Notes: a model not told the origin generated them from the sequence alone. Counted from the stretch's first letter, positions 16,395 to 26,262 are shown. The stretch: DNA of 64,000 nt from Kiritimatiellota bacterium B12222 (GCA_029719485.1 CP120722.1:3534001-3598000); one strand, 5' to 3'. Numbers and translations: made by a program.

Positions 16395-17938
16395 TATGCT
16401 TCCCAATGGGCCTCCCGTTTAGGGTCAAAGGCCGCACGCAATCCTTCACCAATAAACACACCCAGCAAAATCACCACAAACAACATCAGGGCCGGATACA
16501 AAATCAACCACCAGGCCTCACGATGGGTCTGGGCCTGACTTAACAAATTCCCCCAACTCGGCGTGCCGGGTGGCAATCCAAACCCCAGATAATCCAACGC
16601 ACTCAGGGAGCCCACCGCGCCCACCAAACTGAAAGGAAAAAAGGTGATAATGGGCACCAGGGCATTCGGCAAAATATGTTTCCACATAATCCGCCCCGTA
16701 GGCAGTCCCAACGAAAGCGCCGCCTCGGTAAAGGGCTGCTTACGCAATTTTAAAAACTCCGCACGCATGTAATACGAAATGCCAATCCAATTAAAGATCG
16801 CATAGATAAACAGCAACAACCCAAAACTACGGCCAAAGACGGATCCCAAATAGATCATGGCGTAAAGAAAGGGAATCGAAGAATAGATTTCAATCACCCG
16901 TTGACCCACCATATCCACCGCGCCACCAAAGTAGCCTTGCAGGCCTCCCAAAAAAGATCCCAAGACCATACTGGATACCACCAAAATCAACCCGAAGAGC
17001 AAACTAATGCGCGTGGCATACAACACGATCACCAACACATCCCGTCCGCTGTCATCGAGCCCCATCGGATGATCCTTCACAGGGCGAAACGGATACTGCA
17101 CCGTTTCCCGAATAAAATCGATACGCCAAAAGTCATCATTCGCATCGGTATACACCAGAGGTTCTACCGGAACCCGCTGCGCTTCCTCAAGTTTAGCATT
17201 GGCCTCCTCTTGAATGTCTGGAGGTAACCCACCCCACCACTCCGGACGTTTGGCATCCTCAGGCTGGGTTCGAAACACCGGACTTTCAGATCGTTCTTTG
17301 GGATTTTCGCGCAAGGTAATGCGGACAGAACGGGGTGCACGTCGCGCAGGTGTAAACGCGGGCAATGACCATTGAAAGCGACCTGATGCGTCGGCAAAGG
17401 TCTGCATCGGAGCCGGCTCATTTTTGAAACGAAGATCGATCGCTTGCTGCACATCCTCGGGCACAGTGGGATCATCTTCCCCAAAAAACCATGGCATGCC
17501 CGGACCTTCCCGCATCCCTCCTCTGCTGTTCATCTGCAAAGTAGCCACCCGCGTTTCTTGTCGGCGCTGCACCAACACTTCGTCCGACAACTCAATCCAC
17601 TCCGGAGGTACCGCGGTATCCGGAGAAAAACGAATGGGCGCCCACAACATCCAATTGCCACTACCGGGAGCAAATGCCTCTGAGTGATCTAACTCATAAT
17701 AGTTGGGCCGGGTTTGGGTGTCCTGACCCGTGAAGTCCCCCTGCGTCAACTCCTGATTCCATCGGGGAAAATACGTGTGCCCATTAAAACGCAGTACCCA
17801 AGGAGTATCGTTGGCAATCCATTCACTGCACAAGCTGGTCAACAATAACAAAAGCAACAGCCAAAAAGATCCGTAAGCACGTTTCATTTGTCTGAAACGC
17901 GCTAATTTTTCGCGAGTAGCCGGAGCGAGCAATGCCAT
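16394..17938 (-). CDS. Peptide ABC transporter permease (YejE type) with a large insert
   Basis: 514 residues. The N-terminus matches the YejE family: KLARFRQMKRAYGSFWLLL, one helix (about 23-37), CSEWIANDTPWVLRFNGHTYFP and MLWAPIRFSPDTAV. The C-terminus is the usual BPD_transp_1 domain from MGLDDSGRDVLVIVLYATRIS onward, with LDYLGFGLPPGTPSWG near the end. Between them lies about 175 extra residues (108-285) absent from the roughly 340-residue E. coli YejE, predicted to face the periplasm. The ATG at 17938 overlaps the upstream permease stop (TGATG). Confidence 0.9.
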   Translation of the reverse strand: MALLAPATREKLARFRQMKRAYGSFWLLLLLLLTSLCSEWIANDTPWVLRFNGHTYFPRWNQELTQGDFTGQDTQTRPNYYELDHSEAFAPGSGNWMLWAPIRFSPDTAVPPEWIELSDEVLVQRRQETRVATLQMNSRGGMREGPGMPWFFGEDDPTVPEDVQQAIDLRFKNEPAPMQTFADASGRFQWSLPAFTPARRAPRSVRITLRENPKERSESPVFRTQPEDAKRPEWWGGLPPDIQEEANAKLEEAQRVPVEPLVYTDANDDFWRIDFIRETVQYPFRPVKDHPMGLDDSGRDVLVIVLYATRISLLFGLILVVSSMVLGSFLGGLQGYFGGAVDMVGQRVIEIYSSIPFLYAMIYLGSVFGRSFGLLLFIYAIFNWIGISYYMRAEFLKLRKQPFTEAALSLGLPTGRIMWKHILPNALVPIITFFPFSLVGAVGSLSALDYLGFGLPPGTPSWGNLLSQAQTHREAWWLILYPALMLFVVILLGVFIGEGLRAAFDPKREAHWEA

Positions 17939-18984
17939 CAATCCCCTCCTCCAAAGTCCATTCGGGGATCCACCACCAAATAACAAAAGTCCGTCAGTAC
18001 CTGACCCAATAATCCCAGAATCGACTGCAAACAAACAATCCCGAGAAACAGAGGGTAATCGCGGCCAATAATCGCATTCAAACTCAACAGCCCTAAACCA
18101 TGAATATCAAATACCTGTTCAATCAAAACAGACCCCGCAAACATCACCGTCAAAATGGATCCAATCCCGGTGACAATCGGAATCAACGAATTGCGCACGG
18201 CATGCCGCCACACTGCACGGTTCATCGTCCCCCCTTTCGCCAAAACGGTACGCACATAATCCTGACTAATTTGATCCAACAACGAATTCTTCATCAACAG
18301 GGTCATCACCGCAAAATTGCCCACCACATAACAGGTGACCGGCAGAAACAAATGCCATACCTGATCTTTGACCCGCCCCCACGCGGATAAACTTTCCCAA
18401 TTGGGCGAACGGAACCCACCAATCGGAAACCAATCCAAAGCCCATTCTGTCGTCCCGCAAAACAACATTTTCAACACCATGCCAAATGCAAATGTCGGAA
18501 GGGCATACAGCGTAAATACGATCAGACTGCTCACCAAATCAAAGCGTTTCCCATTTTTTAAGGCTTTGGCAATCCCCAAAGGAATACAGATGATGTAGGT
18601 TAAAAACAGACTCGGTATACCAAAACTCAGCGAAATTGGGAAACGTTCCGAGATCAATTCCCAGGTGGTTTTATTGGTGTAATTAAAGGAATACGCTTTC
18701 ATTCCCACCCGGTCGTGCACCATCCATATCCAGAAACGTTTCAGCAACGGTTTATCCAGATTATATACCGCTTTCAATTCCTCGATTTGCTCTTGGGTCA
18801 TGGCCTGACTGGCCGCACCCGACGCGCCCCCTTCACTTCCCCCCATACGCATTTTGGCAATTTGTTGCTCCACAGGTCCACCCGGAACCAACTGCGTAAA
18901 CAGAAAGGTCAGCAGGATAATCCCCGGAAAGGTCACCCCAAACAACAACAGCAGACGCTGCGCAAAATAGCGAAATCTATTCAT
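17938..18984 (-). CDS. Peptide ABC transporter permease (YejB type)
   Basis: 348 residues. An N-terminal helix with the LVPGGPVEQQIAKMR motif typical of YejB/DppB permeases is followed by a Gly/Ser-rich segment and a BPD_transp_1 domain with the EAA-like loop AKGGTMNRAVWRHAVRNSLIP. About six membrane helices are visible. It pairs with the YejE-type permease to form the import channel. The frame opens at a TTG at 18990, but the ATG at 18984 gives the expected MNRFRYFAQRL start. It follows the binding-protein gene by 13 bases. Confidence 0.92.
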   Translation of the reverse strand: MNRFRYFAQRLLLLFGVTFPGIILLTFLFTQLVPGGPVEQQIAKMRMGGSEGGASGAASQAMTQEQIEELKAVYNLDKPLLKRFWIWMVHDRVGMKAYSFNYTNKTTWELISERFPISLSFGIPSLFLTYIICIPLGIAKALKNGKRFDLVSSLIVFTLYALPTFAFGMVLKMLFCGTTEWALDWFPIGGFRSPNWESLSAWGRVKDQVWHLFLPVTCYVVGNFAVMTLLMKNSLLDQISQDYVRTVLAKGGTMNRAVWRHAVRNSLIPIVTGIGSILTVMFAGSVLIEQVFDIHGLGLLSLNAIIGRDYPLFLGIVCLQSILGLLGQVLTDFCYLVVDPRMDFGGGD

Positions 18985-18997
18985 AGGCAAAAAAATC

Positions 18998-20776
18998 CTA
19001 CTGAAGAGGTTCCGCAGGAACCGTCAGAAACCCTTCACTAATATTCACCACTGACGGACGTCCGGGCAATTTACGTCCAGATTTTTTTGCAGCCTCCAGG
19101 TCAGCATTCAAATCAGGACTGGTCCACCATAAGGACTGCGCCGCACTTTCACTTCCATAGAGAGTCAACACCTGATCCGGCATATCAAAACGATTCCAGT
19201 ACAACAATCGAACATAATTGGTGTGCCACAACAAAATATAGGGTTGCTCTGCCACTAAAAGCGCATCGATTTCACGCACAACCTCATGCCGCTTCTCCAC
19301 ATCAAATTCATCGCCAATACTATCGATTAAGGCATCGACCTTTTCATTTTTAAGTCCGGTAATGTTAAAGCCCGAAGGCGCATCTACATATTTACTGTGC
19401 CACATGGATTCGGGATCTTTAAACAGCCCGGCCGACCAAGAGGCCCAGGTCATATCGTAGTTATATTCATTCATATCCTTGGCCCATGAAGCCCAATCTT
19501 TTTGATCGATCACCAACTCAATCCCCACTTGCTCCAAGGACTTGCGATAGATCAAAAGAAAGCGATTGGAGGAAGGATCCCGAGTGAGAAAGGTCAACAC
19601 AAAGGGTTTCCCATCTTTGGTCAGCTTTCCTTTTTCCAAGCTCCATCCGGCTTCATTTAATAACCGCAACGCCTCGGTCACATTATACTCAACCAAAGGG
19701 TTCGGATTTCCTTCAGGGTATAAATCAGGAAAGTAACTCGCGGTGAGTTCATACTGATTAAACATCAAGGTTTCATTCATACGTTGACGATCCAACAACA
19801 TAGCCAAGGCCTTGCGCACCCGCAGATCTTGAAACAGGGGATTGCGCATATTCATGGCAAAACCCTGAAAGCCCGTAGGGTTTAGATTGTGAATAGCCTG
19901 CTTGATAATCCAATTTTGATCAAAGGCCTTGCCCGAGGTTTCAGATGCCCAACGCTTCGCCGTATAAACCGCAAACAAATCAAAATTTCCGGCCTTAAAA
20001 TTATCAAAGGCCGTGTCACGTTGGGCATAAAAGCGGAATTCAATTTCATCAAAATTTGTCAATCCCTCCCCACGCGGATCGTCAATCGCCCAATAATCAT
20101 CGCGTTTACTCAACACCACCGAATGGGGTTCATTCAGTTGACTAATTTCATAGGGACCCGACACCACCGGAAATACAAAGTTGGTTTTGTTAAAGTCCTG
20201 ATCTTTCCACCAATGACTGGGTAAAATACTAAAGCCACCACAGGCCCAAATATTTCCCCAATGCACTTCTTTGGCCGTGAATTGTACGCTACGGTCATCG
20301 ATCTTCACAGGAACCTCAAAGCGATCAAGCCCTACTTTATGTGGACCCGTAGGATGCGAGGGATCCATAATGGCGTTGAAAGTCCAAATCACATCATCCG
20401 CGGTCACCGGACGTCCATCACTCCACTGGGCCTTTTCATCCAAATAAAAAGTAAAGGTGAGTTGATCCTCTGAAATCTCGAGCCTGGACGCCAAGCCAGG
20501 CTCCGGCTCTAAACTCAACCCATTTTGGCCGATCAACGATTCAAACTGATAACTAAACAAGCGTGAAGAAAATACATTTTGGTCCAGATAGTAGTTAAAA
20601 CTTGCCGGATATTGAGAGGCATACACTTTCACCGTGCCACCAGGCTCTGCCCATTCAGAGGCAAAAGGTGAGGGTTCAGGTTCCCAGCCTTCCGGCGGAA
20701 TTTGAATCGTTTGAGCGGAGGCCACAGTTGTAGTGAAGATCCCAAAACACAATAAGGTCCAAAAAAGTTTACTCAT
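18998..20776 (-). CDS. Extracellular peptide-binding protein (YejA type, SBP family 5)
   Basis: 592 residues with a signal peptide (MSKLFWTLLCFGIFTTTVASA, cleaved near residue 22). The mature part is a family 5 solute-binding protein: YPASFNYYLDQN, the family signature LSLEPEPGLASRLEISEDQLTFTFYL, WSDGRPVTADDVIWTFNAIMDP and DLRVRKALAMLLDRQRMNETLM. It delivers peptides or peptide antibiotics to the downstream permeases. The frame is open far upstream, but the ATG at 20776 directly precedes the signal peptide. It heads the operon and is divergent from the GT2 gene at 20889. Confidence 0.93.
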   Translation of the reverse strand: MSKLFWTLLCFGIFTTTVASAQTIQIPPEGWEPEPSPFASEWAEPGGTVKVYASQYPASFNYYLDQNVFSSRLFSYQFESLIGQNGLSLEPEPGLASRLEISEDQLTFTFYLDEKAQWSDGRPVTADDVIWTFNAIMDPSHPTGPHKVGLDRFEVPVKIDDRSVQFTAKEVHWGNIWACGGFSILPSHWWKDQDFNKTNFVFPVVSGPYEISQLNEPHSVVLSKRDDYWAIDDPRGEGLTNFDEIEFRFYAQRDTAFDNFKAGNFDLFAVYTAKRWASETSGKAFDQNWIIKQAIHNLNPTGFQGFAMNMRNPLFQDLRVRKALAMLLDRQRMNETLMFNQYELTASYFPDLYPEGNPNPLVEYNVTEALRLLNEAGWSLEKGKLTKDGKPFVLTFLTRDPSSNRFLLIYRKSLEQVGIELVIDQKDWASWAKDMNEYNYDMTWASWSAGLFKDPESMWHSKYVDAPSGFNITGLKNEKVDALIDSIGDEFDVEKRHEVVREIDALLVAEQPYILLWHTNYVRLLYWNRFDMPDQVLTLYGSESAAQSLWWTSPDLNADLEAAKKSGRKLPGRPSVVNISEGFLTVPAEPLQ

Positions 20777-20888
20777 ATCTAAGAGGTACGAAAGCTTTGG
20801 CTTTTTGCAAGTGTGTACCCCTGAAAAGGAAACAAATTTCTGTGGGAATCTCTCCCGTTTTGCGCTAGCCCTTTGCTCTGGAATGCCC

Positions 20889-21593
20889 ATGCACAAAAAC
20901 CTGCTCCTTATCCCCACCTACAACGAATTGAACAACGCCCTCCCTTTGGCAGAGACGCTGCTCAAGAATCATGCGGAGCTGGACCTCTTGTTTATAGATG
21001 ATGGATCTCCCGACGGCACCGGAGAAGCCTTGGACAAACTCGCGCAAAGCACCCCCCGCATGCATGTCATGCATCGCAGCGAAAAAACCGGATTAGGATC
21101 CGCCTACAAAGCCGGCTTTGCCTGGTCCCTCGAAAAAGGATATCAAAACAGTTTGTGTATGGATGCCGATTGGTCGCACGACCCTGCAGACCTCCCTCGC
21201 TTTCTGCGGGCCCTGGAAACCTTTGATGTGGTGGGAGGTAGTCGCTACATGAAGGATGGCGGCATTATCAATTGGCCCCTCCCCCGCCTCTTGCTCAGCA
21301 AAGGCGCGGCCACCTACGCCCGCATGCTCACCCGTATGCCTTTCAGCGATCCCACCGGTGGATACAATGCGTATCGCAACGACATGTTGACCCAACTCCC
21401 CCTCGACGCAGTCAGCTCTCAAGGCTACTCTTTTCAAATTGAAATGAAGCACTGGGCTTGGAAAAATGGATTCAAGGTCCACGAAATTCCCATCCTGTTC
21501 ACTGAACGACGGGAAGGAAAATCCAAAATGAGCATCGGCATCGTCAAAGAAGCATTGTGGATCGTGTGGAAACTCGTGTTGAAAAGAACATAA
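20889..21593 (+). CDS. Dolichyl-phosphate mannosyltransferase-like GT2 glycosyltransferase
   Basis: 234 residues of the GT-A DPM1-like group: LLLIPTYNELNNALPLAETLL, LLFIDDGSPDGTGEALD, MHRSEKTGLGSAYKAGF, the DxD-like MDADWSHDP and DPTGGYNAYR. It probably transfers a hexose from a nucleotide sugar to polyprenyl phosphate at the membrane. It has no C-terminal membrane helices, as in soluble DPM1-type enzymes. The start is uncertain: ATG at 20883 or at 20889, the latter having GGA about six bases upstream. A longer frame to 20733 overlaps the divergent yejA-like gene and is unlikely. Confidence 0.9.
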   Translation: MHKNLLLIPTYNELNNALPLAETLLKNHAELDLLFIDDGSPDGTGEALDKLAQSTPRMHVMHRSEKTGLGSAYKAGFAWSLEKGYQNSLCMDADWSHDPADLPRFLRALETFDVVGGSRYMKDGGIINWPLPRLLLSKGAATYARMLTRMPFSDPTGGYNAYRNDMLTQLPLDAVSSQGYSFQIEMKHWAWKNGFKVHEIPILFTERREGKSKMSIGIVKEALWIVWKLVLKRT

Positions 21594-21811
21594 AGCCGTA
21601 ACAGAATTGCAGTACTCCTGAGGCCAAGGAAAGCGGGTATTGCCCCTACCACCTGAGTCCTGCTTGCTGGGCGAGCGGGTATCTAGATCTCAAATCTCCA
21701 TCTTTATACTTCTAACCTCTAAATTGCCTCTTCTACTTGCCATATCCCTCTTGATTTCCTATAAAGTCTTCACACCTTATAGGCGCAACCCCTAAAACCC
21801 CATTTTCCATC

Positions 21812-23083
21812 ATGAAAACTTCCATTTTTTTGCCCGTCTTTAACCGTAGTCATGAACTCCAACGTAGTTTACGAGCCCTGATTCCAGAAAAAGGCGACCA
21901 TGAAGTTTTCGTCGTAGATCTTGGGTCTACCGATGGCAGTCAAGACGTACTTAAAGAGTATAGCTGGGCCACCCTCATCCAGTCTACAGCCACCATTCGC
22001 TCTGTCGCATTAAACGAAGCCGCAAGCCAAGCCACCGGTGATATTTTATTTTTCCTCGAACCAGGCTCCTTACCCGCTCGCGGATGGGACGCTGCCTTGA
22101 ACGCACATTTTGCCGCAGGCAATGATGCGGGACACTTGAATTGTCGCGAAGTCGACGGCAGCGCCAAATGGGCCTCTTCTTTACGTGCGCTGGGCATGAA
22201 AGCGGGTCATCAAGTTTTGGGTGGGCCCGCCAGTCTCAACGGCGTTGCCGTAAGCAAAGCCGCCTTCGATAAAGTAGAAGGTTTCCGTCCCGTGCCTGAT
22301 TTTGAATGGTTGGCCTTTTCCGCTCACCTAAAAGCGTCCGGAGCCAAAGTGAAGCTCATCAAACACGAAGTGTTGGTGGCGCCTCCTGCCGGTAGCCGTC
22401 AGGTCAATGCCTGGCACGAACTGAAAGAAGATCTGGTCTCCGCGTGGAAATACCGTAAATCTGAAAATTTTGATCCTAAACGGACCAAACGCAAAGCTTC
22501 CAACGCCATCATCTTCGGATATGACGCCTTTGAAACCGAAAAAGAACACGAGTACCTCCACTACGCCCGTCAAGAATTGCTCAAAATCACCTTGGAAGTC
22601 ATGCAGTCTTACCGTGGTGTAGAAAAAATCTACTTCATCGGCGGTACCGAAAGTTGCAAAGTTATCGGTCAACCTTCCGGAGTAGAAGTTTATGGCAGCT
22701 CCCGCACAGGAGCCGATAAACGCTTTACCGAATTGCTCGAAAAACTAAAAAACGAAGGCCAGGAAGGTTTATTGCTGGTTCGCGGTGATGGCATGAACTT
22801 GTCGCACGATGATTTGCGTCAGGTCAGCGAAGGTCCCGGCGAAGAACCCTGCATCGTCCTTCCCGAACAAGAGAGAGACGCATGGGTCGCCCTGTGGTTG
22901 GAACAACCCGCCCTCGATGCAATCGCGGATTGGACCCTCAGTGCCGAAACCTCAAATTTGAAAGCCCACCTCAAATCCAAAATCATTCGATTGGATGAAG
23001 AGAAGCCTGTAAAAGCGCTGCGCAACGACTCCGACGCACGTGGCCTGTACTACGCGGGCGTCCTCGATCAGCAACCCGCGTAA
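21812..23083 (+). CDS. GT2 glycosyltransferase fused to a DUF2064-like domain
   Basis: 423 residues. Residues 1 to about 210 are a GT2 fold opening MKTSIFLPVFNRSHELQRSL, with VFVVDLGSTDGSQDVL and an FLEPGSLPARGWDAAL segment where the metal-binding acidic motif normally sits. Residues about 225-400 (NAIIFGYDAFETEKEHEYLHYARQELLK and LLLVRGDGMNLSHDDLRQV) resemble the DUF2064/TIGR04282 nucleotidyltransferase-like domain that is often found fused to or beside such GT2 proteins. The usual PGKVKTRL motif of DUF2064 is not visible, so this half may be inactive or diverged. Substrate unknown. A strong terminator follows. Confidence 0.7.
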   Translation: MKTSIFLPVFNRSHELQRSLRALIPEKGDHEVFVVDLGSTDGSQDVLKEYSWATLIQSTATIRSVALNEAASQATGDILFFLEPGSLPARGWDAALNAHFAAGNDAGHLNCREVDGSAKWASSLRALGMKAGHQVLGGPASLNGVAVSKAAFDKVEGFRPVPDFEWLAFSAHLKASGAKVKLIKHEVLVAPPAGSRQVNAWHELKEDLVSAWKYRKSENFDPKRTKRKASNAIIFGYDAFETEKEHEYLHYARQELLKITLEVMQSYRGVEKIYFIGGTESCKVIGQPSGVEVYGSSRTGADKRFTELLEKLKNEGQEGLLLVRGDGMNLSHDDLRQVSEGPGEEPCIVLPEQERDAWVALWLEQPALDAIADWTLSAETSNLKAHLKSKIIRLDEEKPVKALRNDSDARGLYYAGVLDQQPA

Positions 23084-23121
23084 TCGCGACAGCCTTCGCA
23101 GGGCGAATCTAAAAAACGAAG

Positions 23122-23158
23122 CGCCGCTTTCATCCTGAAAAAGCGGTGTTTTTTTTTT
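23122..23158 (+). terminator. Terminator after the GT2-DUF2064 gene
   Basis: Stem CGCCGCTTT / AAAGCGGTG (23122-23130 and 23140-23148, one G-U pair) with a 9-base loop, followed by a run of ten T. Confidence 0.9.
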
Positions 23159-23325
23159 GCGGGTCCCTCTTCTAAAGCCATCGCCCCAACAAAACCTGGG
23201 TGCGTTAAATCAGGACCTGTCCTGATCCAAGAGGGATGCATCACGGCAAGGACAGAAGGAAGAGCTTAGAGGTCGAAGGGAAAAGGATTTCTGAAATCTG
23301 AAATCACTTTCGACCTGCGCGCCGA

Positions 23326-24777
23326 TCAGTGCTTCCAAAAATTGGGAGAGAGCATCACCAATACGGTAAAGAGCTCCAGACGCCCCAAGAGCATACAAAA
23401 AGCGAGAATCAGCTTCCCACTGTCGGCAATCCCCGCGTAATTCATAGTGGGTCCCAATTCAGAAAAGCCGGGCCCCACATTGCCCAGACAGGAAACCGCT
23501 GCCGACGATGCCGCCGCAAAATCGCCCAGGTAAAAGGTCATGATCAACGAAAAGACCACCACCAATAAAATAAAACACAAACTAAAGGCGGTAATACCCG
23601 ATACGATATTCGGGGCAACACTTTGTCGGTCCATCCGCACTTTCAACACCGCCTGCGGCTGCATATACAGTTTGATCTGACGGAAAACTTCTTTGCACAC
23701 CACCAAACTGCGCATGATCTTGAGTCCTCCCGCCGTCGACCCCGCACAGCCTCCGCTAAACAACAAAATAAAGATCAGGGCTTTAGACAATAACGGCCAA
23801 ATGTCATAATCCGCCGTGGCGAATCCGGTGGTCGTAGTAATGGAAACCACTTGAAATAACGCATCTCGAAACTGAATACCCGCATCGCCGTCTGCCTGAT
23901 GACTTACCAAGTTCCACGTAATCAGCGTCGCCACCACCAACATCACGATGAGATAAGTTTTGGTTTCAGCAGAGCGCCAGTAGACATCTCTGCGCCCTCT
24001 CAAAAACTGAAAATGCAACGAGAAATTAATTCCAGCCAACACCATAAACACAATCACAATGCTATGAATCCAAGTAGAATCAAACTCACCTAAACTACGG
24101 TTATAGGGACTAAATCCACCTGTAGATACCGTACAAAAGGTATGATTGATCGCATCAAAAAACGTCATCCCCGCACACATCAATAAACCCGTTTGCACCA
24201 CGGTGAGCAACAGATAGACACCATACAACAACTTGGCAGTATTCCCAATACGAGGTGTCAACCGATCTTTACTCGGTCCGGGCATTTCGGCCCGATAAAT
24301 CTGCATGCCCCCTACTCCCAAAAAAGGCAAAATCGCCACACACAACAGCAGTACACCCATTCCCCCCAACCACTGCGTAAAACTACGCCAAAAGATGATG
24401 CCACGAGGTAAGAGTTCAATATCCGACAGAATGGTCGATCCCGTGGTCGTAAACCCACTCATGGTCTCAAATAAGGCATCTGCCACAGATGGAATCGCAC
24501 CGGTAAACAAATAAGGCAACGCACCGACCGCACCAACACACAACCACCCAAAGGTCACAATCGCAAATCCGTCCTTACGACTTAAATTCACGTCACCCTT
24601 GGTAAAGAAACATAACGCGCCCCCCAGCAATAAGCCCGTACCTGCCGAAGACAAGATTTGTAGAATCACCCGCAATCCATCGCCATACGCCCATGAAACC
24701 AATGCGCAACTGCCCATGGCTACGGACACAAACATGATGAGATATGAAACCAGATGAAAAACGCAGCGAGAATTCAT
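23326..24777 (-). CDS. trkH: Potassium uptake channel subunit TrkH
   Basis: 483 residues, TrkH/KtrB family. The four pore loops carry the conserved filter glycines: ETMSGFTTTGSTIL, CTVSTGGFSPYN, SITTTTGFATADY and SCLGNVGPGFSELGP. The segment LLFSGGCAGSTAGGLKIMR is also typical. It is an inner-membrane potassium channel or symporter gated by TrkA. AAGGAG precedes the ATG at 24777; the upstream extension to 24855 overlaps trkA and is rejected. It lies ten bases after the trkA stop, so the two form an operon. Confidence 0.95.
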   Translation of the reverse strand: MNSRCVFHLVSYLIMFVSVAMGSCALVSWAYGDGLRVILQILSSAGTGLLLGGALCFFTKGDVNLSRKDGFAIVTFGWLCVGAVGALPYLFTGAIPSVADALFETMSGFTTTGSTILSDIELLPRGIIFWRSFTQWLGGMGVLLLCVAILPFLGVGGMQIYRAEMPGPSKDRLTPRIGNTAKLLYGVYLLLTVVQTGLLMCAGMTFFDAINHTFCTVSTGGFSPYNRSLGEFDSTWIHSIVIVFMVLAGINFSLHFQFLRGRRDVYWRSAETKTYLIVMLVVATLITWNLVSHQADGDAGIQFRDALFQVVSITTTTGFATADYDIWPLLSKALIFILLFSGGCAGSTAGGLKIMRSLVVCKEVFRQIKLYMQPQAVLKVRMDRQSVAPNIVSGITAFSLCFILLVVVFSLIMTFYLGDFAAASSAAVSCLGNVGPGFSELGPTMNYAGIADSGKLILAFCMLLGRLELFTVLVMLSPNFWKH

Positions 24778-24787
24778 GAGTAGCTCC

Positions 24788-26137
24788 TTAGGCGAGCACG
24801 TCCTCAAGACGTCGAATGGCTTTGGGAAGTCCATACAATAAAATGCGGTCGCCACTCTGCAAAGTCAACTCACCCGTCGCCACCATCAAGGTAGGTTCCC
24901 GCAACACCATACTGATCATACAGCCACGAGGTAATTTAATATTCATCACCTTTTTGCCCATCCATTTATGGGAGTCGTCCACCAGGAAATCCACCACTTC
25001 ACCAGGGATTTTCTGTAAAATACGATCCCCCATCACCGAATTTCCACGCACAAAGTGATACACCGCATTTATCAAACTGGAATGGGGCGTAATCACCCGA
25101 TCCACCAACGCCAAGGAATCAATAATGGGCTGATACGTGGCTTTATCTACACGGGAAATTGTAAAATGGGCGCCTAATTTATCGGCAACCAAACAGGACA
25201 TGATGTTATTCTCGTCATCACCTGTCACCGCCACAAAAGCGGTTTGACCATTGATGCCCAGTTCACGCATGATATCCTGATCCAAAGAACTCCCATGCAA
25301 AATCAAGGTGCGTTCGAGCTCTTCGGAACAGTGATCCGCCCGTTCAGCATCTGATTCCAACAAGGTAACCGTCAGCCCCGTGTTCCGCTCTAAACGGCGC
25401 GCCAACTGCAAGCCCAATTGCCCCCCACCGGCAATCACCACCCGACTGTAACCAGACTCCCCGGGTAACAAAAATTTAAGAAAAGCACGCACTTTTTCAG
25501 GGTCGCCCACCAAATAAACAATATCCCCGATTTGAAAAGTGGTTTCCCCTCGGGGAATCTTCAGTTTCCCGGCCCGCATATACGCTACAAAACGAATGGT
25601 GGACAAAATTTCTCGGTACGGACTGTCTTTCAGTTCGCCGGCAATTAATGGGCAATCCGTTGGGATTTGTACACCCACGCACAACACCCGATCTTCCAAC
25701 AGCCCCACGGCCTCTTGTGCACCAGGAATTCGGAGGATATTAAACAACTCTTTAGCACATTCGTGTTGTTGATTGATAACCAGATCAATCCCCAATTCTC
25801 GTAAATCAAAGTGCCCGGAAGCTCCAGAATAGGCTTTGTTGCTCACCCGAGCCACTTTGCGGGGAACGCCCGAAATATGGGCCAGAGAACATGCGAGAAT
25901 ATTGACAGACTCTTGATCGGTCAGGGCCACGACCAAATCGGTACGGGAAATTCCTGCGAGTTCAAGAATACTGGGGTCGGCAGCGTCTCCCTGAATCGTC
26001 AATAGATCCATTTGGGCTTCGACCTGTTCAAGAGCAACGGGATCTCGGTCGACCAGTACCACATCGTGCTGCTCCTCACATAAACGGGAAGCCAGCATTC
26101 TTCCGGAAGTGCCTGCACCTAAAAGGAGTATTCGCAT
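24788..26137 (-). CDS. trkA: Trk system regulatory protein TrkA
   Basis: 449 residues with two tandem RCK units, the full TrkA layout. The first NAD-binding domain opens MRILLLGAGTSGRMLA with VLVDRD; the second opens VVIAGGGQLGLQLARRL with LLESD. Each is followed by a TrkA-C domain (including LIAGELKDSPY and GCMISMVLREP). It binds nucleotide in the cytoplasm and gates TrkH. ATG at 26137, preceded by AAAAGGAG. tRNA-Ser lies just upstream on the same strand. Confidence 0.96.
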   Translation of the reverse strand: MRILLLGAGTSGRMLASRLCEEQHDVVLVDRDPVALEQVEAQMDLLTIQGDAADPSILELAGISRTDLVVALTDQESVNILACSLAHISGVPRKVARVSNKAYSGASGHFDLRELGIDLVINQQHECAKELFNILRIPGAQEAVGLLEDRVLCVGVQIPTDCPLIAGELKDSPYREILSTIRFVAYMRAGKLKIPRGETTFQIGDIVYLVGDPEKVRAFLKFLLPGESGYSRVVIAGGGQLGLQLARRLERNTGLTVTLLESDAERADHCSEELERTLILHGSSLDQDIMRELGINGQTAFVAVTGDDENNIMSCLVADKLGAHFTISRVDKATYQPIIDSLALVDRVITPHSSLINAVYHFVRGNSVMGDRILQKIPGEVVDFLVDDSHKWMGKKVMNIKLPRGCMISMVLREPTLMVATGELTLQSGDRILLYGLPKAIRRLEDVLA

Positions 26138-26170
26138 CTGTTTACCGGGTTGAAGACGAAGAGTATAAAA

Positions 26171-26262
26171 GTGGCGGAGAGGGGGGGATTTGAACCCCCG
26201 GTAGAAAATTCATCCTACGCCGGATTAGCAATCCGGTGCCTTAGACCACTCAGCCACCTCTC
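26171..26262 (-). tRNA. tRNA-Ser (anticodon GCT)
   Basis: On the minus strand a 92-base cloverleaf starts GGAGAGGTGGCTGAG and pairs with CCTCTCC at the 3' end, followed by G73 and an encoded CCA. The anticodon stem CCGGA/TCCGG closes the loop TTGCTAA, giving anticodon GCT for AGC/AGT codons. The long variable arm and the GGTTCAAATCC T-loop are as expected for class II serine tRNA. Confidence 0.97.

Noticed and set aside
23208..23225. Palindrome ATCAGGAC-N2-GTCCTGAT after the GT2-DUF2064 terminator
   Set aside because: No T run, no promoter and no second copy in the window; may be chance or a minor hairpin. Not enough to call a feature.
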